Source: Solirubrobacteraceae bacterium (GTDB taxonomy: Bacteria; Actinomycetota; Thermoleophilia; Solirubrobacterales; Solirubrobacteraceae). From it: a stretch of DNA of 8,153 nucleotides. Positions 1 to 5,898 of the stretch are shown piece by piece. The notes under the pieces were generated by a model. The model was given only the letters and a program-made list of their open reading frames with translations, was not told where the DNA came from and made no database searches. The DNA is taken from NCBI GenBank assembly GCA_025935735.1, contig JAICUS010000257.1, forward strand, positions 1-8,153. The letters are read 5' to 3'. A program made the translations under genes and the position numbers. The stretch's first letter is position 1. Each line of letters begins with the position of its first letter.

Positions 1-970
1 CGAAGCGCGAGACGACCCGCGGCTGGTCGTGGTTGTCCCAGTACAGGGAGTTCCAGCCGACGTCGGCCAACCCGGTCTGCCAGCGCGCCAGCACGTCCTT
101 CAAGGCGGTCAGCCGCAGCGGCACGGGGTCCCACTTCGTCGCGCCGTGGTCGATGCCGACGTGCTCGAACTGGAACACCATGTCGACCTCGTGCCGCTCG
201 GGGTCGGTGTAGCGCACCGCCTCGTCGACCGTGACGCCCGGCATCTCGCCGACGGTCAACAGCTCCGCCGGGCGCCCCTCGAAGACCTCGCGGTGCATCT
301 CCTGCAGGAACTCGTGGAGGCGCGGCCCGCGGACGTAGCCGTCCCACGTGGGCACCGACAGGTCCTTGGAGATCATGTTGATGACGTCCATGCGGAAGCC
401 GTCGACCCCGCGGTCCAGCCACCAGTTCATCATCGCGTAGATCGCCGCGCGGACCTCGGGGTTCTCCCAGTTGAGGTCGGGCTGCTTGCGCGAGAACAGG
501 TGCAGGTAGTACTCGCCCCGCTGCGCGTCGTACTCCCAGGCCGAGCCGGAGAAGAACGAGCGCCAGTTGTTGGGCTCGGCGCGCCAGATGTACCAGTCGC
601 GCTTGGCGCCGCCGGCCCGCGAGTCGGCAAACCAGGGGTGCTCGTCGGAGGTGTGGTTGACCACGAGGTCCATCACGAGCTTCATCCGGTGCGCGTGCAC
701 GCGCGCGAGCAGGTCGTCGAAGTCCGCGAGCGTGCCGAACGTGGAGTCGACGTCGCGGTAGTCGGAGATGTCGTAGCCGGCGTCGTCCTGCGGCGACGGG
801 TAGATCGGCGACAGCCAGATCACGTCGACGCCGAGCTCGGCGAGGTGGTCCAGGTGCGCCGCGATGCCGCCGAGGTCGCCGATCCCGTCGCCGTCGGAGT
901 CGGCGAAGCTGCGCGGGTAGATCTGGTAGACGACCGCCGACGTCCACCACGGTCTTGATCTCCCGCCCAT
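1..970 (-). CDS. GH13 alpha-glucosidase, oligo-1,6-glucosidase-like (5' part; runs off left edge)
   Basis: Minus-strand reading frame open from an ATG at 970 to the window edge: 323 codons of a family usually 530-560 residues long. It is a retaining alpha-glucosidase (glycoside hydrolase family 13) that releases glucose from short alpha-glucans, probably in the cytoplasm since no signal peptide is seen. Visible features in order: VVYQIYPRSF near the N-terminus; an Asp-rich metal-binding loop (D24, D26, D28, D32); DLVVNH (D101-H106); RMDVIN with nucleophile D195; VGEMPG with acid/base E242; and NHDQPR with the third catalytic Asp at D315. Valine directly after the nucleophile (V196) is the residue linked with alpha-1,6 preference in this group, where alpha-1,4 enzymes usually have Ala or Thr. 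The ATG is the only one between an in-frame upstream stop and the conserved VVYQIYP; no good Shine-Dalgarno precedes it. Missing in the window: the end of the barrel and the C-terminal beta domain. Family certain; exact substrate inferred. Confidence 0.95.
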   Translation of the reverse strand, partial: MGGRSRPWWTSAVVYQIYPRSFADSDGDGIGDLGGIAAHLDHLAELGVDVIWLSPIYPSPQDDAGYDISDYRDVDSTFGTLADFDDLLARVHAHRMKLVMDLVVNHTSDEHPWFADSRAGGAKRDWYIWRAEPNNWRSFFSGSAWEYDAQRGEYYLHLFSRKQPDLNWENPEVRAAIYAMMNWWLDRGVDGFRMDVINMISKDLSVPTWDGYVRGPRLHEFLQEMHREVFEGRPAELLTVGEMPGVTVDEAVRYTDPERHEVDMVFQFEHVGIDHGATKWDPVPLRLTALKDVLARWQTGLADVGWNSLYWDNHDQPRVVSRF

Positions 971-993
971 GTTGGCGCGCCATCATCGCAGCC

Positions 994-1464
994 ATGAGCG
1001 ACGACGAGCCGCGCGACAGCTTCGAGGACTCCCTGCGCGCGATGGCCCAGAACCTGGGCGACTCCCTGCGGCGCCTGGCCGGCCAGGACTTCGACTTCGA
1101 CGAGGTCGTGCGCGCCACGGGCCTCGACCCCGAGGAGGCCAAGCGCTGGGCGCGCGACTGGGTGCAATCGCACCGCGGCGCACCCGCCGGTCCGCCCCCG
1201 CCCGCGGAGGACCCGCTGCGCGGCGCCGGCCCGCACCCCCTGGACGAGCCGACCGAGGAGCAGGGCACCGCGCTCGCCGCGCTGGAGTCCGGCCGCTGGA
1301 CGGTGGAGCCCGGCACGAGCATGCTCGTGGCCCACGGTGAGGGCCCGGCGCCCAAGGACGCGCTCGGGCTCGTGCGCGAGCTGCGCGTGCGCGACTGGCT
1401 GGACGGCGAGGGGCGGCTGACGCTCTCCGGCCGCCGCGCGCTGGAGCGCTGGTTGGACCGTTGA
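994..1464 (+). CDS. conserved-looking hypothetical protein, 156 aa
   Basis: I do not recognise this protein. It is acidic and soluble, with no signal peptide or membrane segment. The N-terminal part (residues 1-65) looks helical and carries a DEVVRATGLDPEEAKRWARDW stretch, cut here as DEVVRATGLD then PEEAKRWARDW, that could be a helix-turn-helix. A Pro-rich linker follows (about 67-85), then a C-terminal part (about 86-156) with ALGLVRELRVRDWL and a GRLTLSGRRALERWL end, which resembles a small winged-helix recognition helix and wing. A DNA-binding or protein-binding role is only inference. The ATG at 994 was chosen because residues before it (from a TTG at 955) would overlap the GH13 gene and look non-coding. 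No Shine-Dalgarno is visible, so a leaderless message is possible. It is head-to-head with the GH13 gene across 23 bp, so a link with sugar metabolism is conceivable but unproven. Confidence 0.8.
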   Translation: MSDDEPRDSFEDSLRAMAQNLGDSLRRLAGQDFDFDEVVRATGLDPEEAKRWARDWVQSHRGAPAGPPPPAEDPLRGAGPHPLDEPTEEQGTALAALESGRWTVEPGTSMLVAHGEGPAPKDALGLVRELRVRDWLDGEGRLTLSGRRALERWLDR

Positions 1465-1472
1465 GGTACCTC

Positions 1473-1496
1473 GGCGCCCGCCGGCTGGCGGGCGCC
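1473..1496 (+). terminator. GC-rich hairpin, possible terminator
   Basis: A perfect 10-bp stem (GGCGCCCGCC / GGCGGGCGCC) with a 4-base GGCT loop begins 8 bases after the stop codon of the 156-aa gene. No U-tract follows, so it would be an L-shaped terminator of the type common in high-GC Actinobacteria. It separates the small gene from the peptidase gene and could work on either strand. Confidence 0.55.
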
Positions 1497-1508
1497 GGTC
1501 CCCTCGGC

Positions 1509-1545
1509 TAGGGTCGCCGGACCGGGTCGTTCGGGACAAGGAGAG
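1509..1545 (+). promoter_or_regulatory. -10-like TAGGGT and ribosome binding site before the peptidase gene
   Basis: TAGGGT at 1509-1514 fits the loose actinobacterial -10 pattern TANNNT. No clear -35 is seen; the expected position lies in the preceding hairpin. AAGGAG at 1538-1543 is a good Shine-Dalgarno, 5 bases before the GTG at 1549. It decides that start, because the encoded protein then begins directly with a signal peptide. The ribosome site is well supported, the promoter weakly. Confidence 0.45.
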
Positions 1546-1548
1546 TCA

Positions 1549-4482
1549 GTGACGCATAGGGGTTCGCGCGCCGCCGGGATCGCCGGGCTGGCGCTCGCCA
1601 CGGTCGCGCTCGCGGCGGCGCCGGCCGGCGCGCGCACACGCTCGTTCGTGGCGGTCAACCAGATCCAGGCGCTGCCGGCGCACGCCCACGCGGGTCAGAC
1701 CTTCCGGCTGCACGGCACCGCCTCCAACCGCGGAGCCCGCGCGGCCCGCGGCCGGATCACGCTGCGGTTGATGCACCGCGACCGCACGCCGCGGGTCGTC
1801 GGCCGGGTGTCGCTGCGCGTCCGCGCGCACGCTACGCGCCGCTTCGCCGTCACGGTGCGCGTCCCCGCGCTCACCAAGGGCAGCTACCAGCTCGCCGCCT
1901 GCGCGCCGCGCGGCATCGGCGGGAACCTGACCTGCGCCACCGGCGCGGACGACCTCCAGGTGGCCGGCGGCGACGCGGTCCGCGGCGCCGTCGCGGCCAA
2001 GCAGGCCGCGCCCGCGGTGGCCGCCGACGGCACCTGCTCGCCCGGCCGCCACTCGATCGCCCCGTTCGGCGACGTCGTCTATCCCGAGGGCGGCAACGGC
2101 GGCTACAAGAGCGTCCACACGGACACGTTCCTGATCTACGACGCCCCGTCGAATCTGTTCCTGCCCGGCACCCACGTCGACCAGACGATCGTGGCGACCC
2201 AGTGCCTGACCGACTTCAGCTTCGACTTCGAGACCAAGGACCCGCCGCACTCCGACGCGCCGGCCTCCCGCCCCGGCCCGGACATGACCGTCGGCTCGGT
2301 CGAGGTCAACGGCCGGCCGGCGAGCTTCACGTTCGTCCAGCCCACGTACCCGGGCGACCCCAACGGCGACAGCGACCCCGACCCGAAGGCCCACGCGACG
2401 GGCCAGAGCTTCCCGATCGACGCCGACAACCCGAACCCGCCGGCGTGCTCGTCGACGGGGCCCGACCCCGCGCTACAGAACCTGCCCTGCCCGGCGAACA
2501 AGCTCGTCGTCACCCCGGACGCGCCCGTCCCGGCCGGGAGCACGGTCAAGGTGACGATCGACTACACGGGCCGCCCGGGCGTCCACTCCGACGGCGACAC
2601 GTCCACCGAGGGCTGGTTCCGCTCCATCAACCCGGTCAATGACGGCGGCTTCGTGACGACGGAGCCGATGGGCACCGAGGACTGGATGCCGCTCGACAAC
2701 CATCCGACGGCCAAGCCCACCTACGACTTCACCACGGTCACCAACATCGACCGCACGGCGATCTCCAACGGCGAGCTCGTCAGCTCGACCACGGACCCCG
2801 CCGACGCCCGCTTCCCCGGCGCGCCCGGCGACCCCGCCGCCACCCCGCCCATCCCCGCGCAGCCGGCGGGGTCGAGCACGTGGAAGTGGCACATGCCCAA
2901 CCCGGTGCCGAACTACCTCGTGGAGAACAGCGTCGGCCATTACAGCAACGGCTACGACGACGGCGTCCACGGCGGCGTGAAGATCGGCGCCGACGGCACG
3001 CTGTTCTACGAGTACCAGTCCGCCGGCGTCGCGGCGAACCGCGTGGCCTCCAACAAGGCCCTGATGGACCAGCAGGAGGACATCACCAACTTCCAGAGCA
3101 TCTTCAACGGGCCGTTCCCCTTCACCTCCGACGGCGTGATCATCGGCACCGCGCCGGCGAGCTTCGAGGAGGAGATGGAGACCAAGATCACGTTCGCAAG
3201 CGGGCGCATCAGGGATGCGGGCGTCCTCAGCCACGAGAACATGCACCAGTGGTGGGGCGACAACGTCGCCGCGAGCCTGACGCGCTTCACGTTTCTCAAG
3301 GAGGGGATGGCGAACCTCGGCGAGCGCCTGAACTCCGCGCGCACCGCCGCCACGAACGCCGGCGGCTACGGCACGGCGGCCGGCAACGCCGCGTTCGACG
3401 CGAGCCTGGTCAGCTCGTTCAACAGCACCTACGACTCGCAGCCCGCGTTCTGGGCCGAGGTGCCGTCGAACCCGACGCCGGACACGCTGTTCGACAACCC
3501 GCCGACGTACTCCCGGCCGGGCGCGTCCTACGTCGCGCTGCGGGCGATCCTCGGCGACGCCCGCTGGAAGGACCTGCTCCACAGGATCCAGCGCGACTTC
3601 GGCGGCGGCAATATCTCCGAGGCCCAGATGGAGCAGCAGTACCAGTCCGCGCTGCCCAACCAGAGCGCCGCCTGCCGCGCCAAGCTCGACCAGTTCTTCA
3701 CCCAGTGGTGGGACACGGCGTACCCGGCCGGCGGCGGCGCCGACAAGCCGCAGATCACCGGCCCCGGGCTGAGCGGCCCCGGCTTCTATGAGGCCACCGG
3801 ACCGTGCTCGACGGCGCACCCGCCGGTGACCACGGCGAGCTTCGCGAACGGCCACCTGACCCTGACCCCGACCGACGACGGCAACGGCCCGGGCCAGACG
3901 TTCTACAGCCTCGACGGCGGCCCGTTGCAGCCGTACACCGCGCCGGTCCCCGTGGCCGGCGGCACGCACACGGTCGTCTTCTATTCCACCGACGCGCAGG
4001 GCAACCAGGAGCCCAACGAGACGTACACGTTCACGCTCTCGGTGTCCGGGACGAGCACGGTCACCGGCAGCGTGCCGGCCACGCTGATGCTCACGCTCGG
4101 CGCCCCGGCGACGTTCGGCGCCTTCACGCCGGGCCTGACGAAGGACTACAGCGCGACCACGATCGCCACGGTGGTCTCCACGGCGGGCGACGCGGCGCTG
4201 AGCGTGTCCGATCCCGACGCCGCGCACCCGGGCCACCTGGTCAACGGCGCGTTCGTCATGCCCTCGGCGCTGCGGGCCTCGGCCGCCAGCCCGGCGGCGG
4301 GCGCGGGCCCGGCGCCGGCCTCGCTCGGCGCCTCGCCGGTGACGCTGCTCGGCTGGACGGCGCCGGCGAGCAACGACCCGGCGACGGTCACGTTCGCGCA
4401 GCACGTCGCGAGCACCGACCCGCTGCGCACGGGCACCTACAGCAAGACGCTCACGTTCACGCTGTCGACCACCACGCCGTAA
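1549..4482 (+). CDS. secreted multidomain M1-family zinc metallopeptidase
   Basis: A 977-aa exported protein with a GTG start. Residues 1-28 form a Sec signal peptide (basic start, Ala/Leu core, AGA cleavage site). Residues about 30-140 look like a CARDB-type beta domain, then an Ala-rich linker. From about 163 comes an M1 (gluzincin) peptidase: N-terminal beta domain with an EPMGTEDWMPLDNHP stretch (E372 onward), EEEMET at 540-545 in place of GAMEN (E544 kept), and the zinc site HENMH (H562, E563, H566) with third ligand E585 exactly 18 residues later. Y654 is the likely transition-state Tyr. The expected role is cleaving peptides from their N-terminus outside the cell. The family's helical C-terminal domain appears absent; instead there is an OmpL47-like beta repeat (about 750-834) and an unassigned beta-rich module (835-977) ending in TTTP. 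There is no LPXTG motif or lipobox. It appears to be its own transcription unit between two hairpins. Family call firm; exopeptidase specificity uncertain because the GAMEN motif has changed. Confidence 0.93.
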   Translation: MTHRGSRAAGIAGLALATVALAAAPAGARTRSFVAVNQIQALPAHAHAGQTFRLHGTASNRGARAARGRITLRLMHRDRTPRVVGRVSLRVRAHATRRFAVTVRVPALTKGSYQLAACAPRGIGGNLTCATGADDLQVAGGDAVRGAVAAKQAAPAVAADGTCSPGRHSIAPFGDVVYPEGGNGGYKSVHTDTFLIYDAPSNLFLPGTHVDQTIVATQCLTDFSFDFETKDPPHSDAPASRPGPDMTVGSVEVNGRPASFTFVQPTYPGDPNGDSDPDPKAHATGQSFPIDADNPNPPACSSTGPDPALQNLPCPANKLVVTPDAPVPAGSTVKVTIDYTGRPGVHSDGDTSTEGWFRSINPVNDGGFVTTEPMGTEDWMPLDNHPTAKPTYDFTTVTNIDRTAISNGELVSSTTDPADARFPGAPGDPAATPPIPAQPAGSSTWKWHMPNPVPNYLVENSVGHYSNGYDDGVHGGVKIGADGTLFYEYQSAGVAANRVASNKALMDQQEDITNFQSIFNGPFPFTSDGVIIGTAPASFEEEMETKITFASGRIRDAGVLSHENMHQWWGDNVAASLTRFTFLKEGMANLGERLNSARTAATNAGGYGTAAGNAAFDASLVSSFNSTYDSQPAFWAEVPSNPTPDTLFDNPPTYSRPGASYVALRAILGDARWKDLLHRIQRDFGGGNISEAQMEQQYQSALPNQSAACRAKLDQFFTQWWDTAYPAGGGADKPQITGPGLSGPGFYEATGPCSTAHPPVTTASFANGHLTLTPTDDGNGPGQTFYSLDGGPLQPYTAPVPVAGGTHTVVFYSTDAQGNQEPNETYTFTLSVSGTSTVTGSVPATLMLTLGAPATFGAFTPGLTKDYSATTIATVVSTAGDAALSVSDPDAAHPGHLVNGAFVMPSALRASAASPAAGAGPAPASLGASPVTLLGWTAPASNDPATVTFAQHVASTDPLRTGTYSKTLTFTLSTTTP

Positions 4483-4491
4483 GGATTCGGA

Positions 4492-4522
4492 GCCCGGCTG
4501 TGCGCTCAGCGCACAGCCGGGC
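4492..4522 (+). terminator. perfect 14-bp-stem hairpin after the peptidase gene
   Basis: GCCCGGCTGTGCGC (4492-4505) and GCGCACAGCCGGGC (4509-4522) are exact reverse complements around a 3-base TCA loop, 9 bases after the TAA. There is no U-tract, but stem length, perfection and position make it a convincing intrinsic (L-shaped) terminator. It insulates the dioxygenase gene. Confidence 0.75.
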
Positions 4523-4562
4523 GCCCGAGCGTCGCGGGATGGTACGTTCCGGCTGAGCCATC

Positions 4563-4571
4563 GAGGAGGAG
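4563..4571 (+). promoter_or_regulatory. strong ribosome binding site of the dioxygenase gene
   Basis: GAGGAGGAG lies 8 bases before the ATG at 4580 and fixes that start. It is the best Shine-Dalgarno in the window. A TACGTT at 4543-4548 could be a -10 element, but no matching -35 is seen. Confidence 0.7.
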
Positions 4572-4579
4572 TTGCTCTC

Positions 4580-5548
4580 ATGCCGAACCCGGGGACCATC
4601 AACGGCACGCATCACCTGACGTTCTGCGTCGGCGGGGCCCAGGAGGACTACGACTTCCACGTCCGCACGCTCGGCTTGAAGAGCGTCAAGAAGACGGTCC
4701 TGTTCGACGGCGAGATCCCGATCTACCACCTCTACTACGGCAACGCCGCCGGCGACGCCAGCACGATCCTCACGGCGTTCCCCTACCGCCAGGCGGGCTG
4801 GATGGGCAAGCGCGGCACCAACCAGCTGCGGACGATCCTGCTGTCGGTGCCGGTGAACTCGCTCGGCTTCTGGAGCGACCGCCTGGGCGCCGCGGGCATC
4901 GAGGCCAAGCAGGCCGAGCGCTTCGGCACGCCGCGCCTGGAGCTCGCCCACCCGTGCGGCATCCCGTACACGATGGTCGGCGTCGACGCCGACGACCGGC
5001 GCCCCTATGACGGCGGCGACGTGCCGGGCGAGCACGCCATCCGCGGCGCGTTCGGCACCGCCACCTCGGTGCGCGAGCCCGACCCGATGGACTTCTTCCT
5101 GCGCGAGGGCATGAACGCCGAGCGCGTGCAGTCCGAGGGCGCGAACCACCAGTACCGGATCGGCGGCTCGGGCGGCAACGTCCTCGAGCTCGTCGAGGAG
5201 CCCGACCTCCCCCAGGGCACCTGGCAGTTCGGCGAGGGGACGATCCACCACCACGCGTTCGACGCCGGCACGGCGGAGAACCAGGCGGCGCTGAAGGACT
5301 ACATCGTCGGCCTCGGGTTCACCGACGTGTCCGACGTCAAGGACCGCGGCTACTTCTTCTCCGTCTACTGCCGCACGCCGGGCGGCGCGCTGTTCGAGTT
5401 CGCCTACTCGACGCCGCAGGGCTTCACCATCGACGAGTCGGCCGACGAGCTGGGGACGCATATGTGCATCCCGCCGCACTGGGAGGACCGCCGCGACGAG
5501 ATCTCCCAGCTCGAGCCGATCGACACCGTCGAGACGGTCGTCAGCTGA
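4580..5548 (+). CDS. VOC-family ring-cleaving (hydroquinone-type) dioxygenase, PcpA/LinE-like
   Basis: A 322-aa cytoplasmic protein made of two vicinal-oxygen-chelate halves (about 8-140 and 150-290), the usual length for the PcpA/LinE/MhqO group of Fe(II) extradiol dioxygenases. These open the ring of (chloro)hydroquinones or related para-diols. Compared with PcpA from memory, every key residue is present: iron ligands H12, H224 and E273 (PcpA H11, H227, E276; the H-to-E spacing of 49 is identical) and pocket residues H11, R256 and Y263 (PcpA H10, R259, Y266). Shared blocks include HHLTF, AQEDYDF, IPIYHLYYG, MDFF, EGTIHHHAF, GFTDVSD, DRGYF and RTPGG. It has a strong Shine-Dalgarno and follows a terminator, so it begins a transcription unit whose next gene, an SDR, is broken. 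No maleylacetate reductase or hydroxylase is visible. The fold and metal site are sure; the substrate could be an unchlorinated hydroquinone, a methylhydroquinone or another diol. Confidence 0.88.
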   Translation: MPNPGTINGTHHLTFCVGGAQEDYDFHVRTLGLKSVKKTVLFDGEIPIYHLYYGNAAGDASTILTAFPYRQAGWMGKRGTNQLRTILLSVPVNSLGFWSDRLGAAGIEAKQAERFGTPRLELAHPCGIPYTMVGVDADDRRPYDGGDVPGEHAIRGAFGTATSVREPDPMDFFLREGMNAERVQSEGANHQYRIGGSGGNVLELVEEPDLPQGTWQFGEGTIHHHAFDAGTAENQAALKDYIVGLGFTDVSDVKDRGYFFSVYCRTPGGALFEFAYSTPQGFTIDESADELGTHMCIPPHWEDRRDEISQLEPIDTVETVVS

Positions 5549-5549
5549 G

Positions 5550-5898
5550 TTGGGGCGCCTGGACGGCAAGGTCGCGCTGATCACCGGTGGCGAGACGCCA
5601 CGGCCAAGCACGCCCAGGTCGGGCTGATGCGGGTGGCGGCCAAGGAGCTGGCCGGGCGGCGCATCCGGGTCAACACGCTGCACCCGGGTCCGACCTCGAC
5701 GCCGTTCCAGGACGACATCGAGATGCGGGCCACCGGCCGCCCGCGCGGCGAGGCCGAGGAGGCGTTCAACCGGATGATCCCGCTCGGCCGCCACGCCACG
5801 CCCGAGGAGATCGCCGACGCGTCCTGTTCCTGGCCGGCGACGAGAGCGCGATGATCACATCGCACGCGCTGTCGGTCGACGGCGGGATGAGCGGTTAG
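5550..5898 (+). pseudogene. short-chain dehydrogenase/reductase remnant (internal deletion plus frameshift)
   Basis: An NAD(P)-dependent SDR gene broken into three frames. From a TTG at 5550, MGRLDGKVALITGG is read: the N-terminal strand and start of the cofactor-binding glycine motif. The text then jumps, at about 5592-5595, to ATAKHAQVGLMR in another frame. This is the stretch just after the catalytic Tyr, retaining the Lys of YxxxK; only the last two bases of the Tyr codon appear to remain. The rest of the Rossmann fold, NNAG, the catalytic Ser and Tyr are missing, roughly 130-140 residues of a typical 250-265. The sequence continues well (RIRVNTLHPGP, PLGRHATPEEIADA) until one G is lost at about 5820-5821, where the frame shifts to VLFLAGDESAMITSHALSVDGGMSG and a TAG. 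It starts 1 base after the dioxygenase stop, so it was probably co-transcribed. It cannot encode a working SDR. True decay or an assembly error cannot be told apart here; apart from these two lesions the reading looks fresh. Confidence 0.88.
5587..5601. repeat. short inverted repeat at the SDR deletion junction
   Basis: GTGGCG (5587-5592), AGA, CGCCAC (5596-5601): a perfect 6-bp inverted repeat centred on the point where the SDR reading jumps from its N-terminal glycine motif to its active-site helix. It may mark how the deletion arose, or be chance in GC-rich DNA. Confidence 0.5.

Noticed and set aside
29..958. 309-codon plus-strand open frame at the left end
   Set aside because: Shadow of the GH13 gene, which shows all catalytic motifs on the minus strand.
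2473..4608. Long minus-strand open frame (711 codons) opposite the peptidase gene
   Set aside because: Arg/Gly/Val-rich low-complexity translation with no motif. It arises because G/C-rich third positions remove stops on the other strand; the plus strand carries an intact M1 peptidase.
4457..5794. 445-codon minus-strand open frame opposite the dioxygenase
   Set aside because: Antisense shadow; the plus strand encodes a protein with PcpA-type ligands at exact spacing.
5587..5898. A genuine small gene starting at ATG 5587 or 5627 within the SDR remnant
   Set aside because: No ribosome binding site at either start. The sequence is explained by SDR homology switching among three frames.
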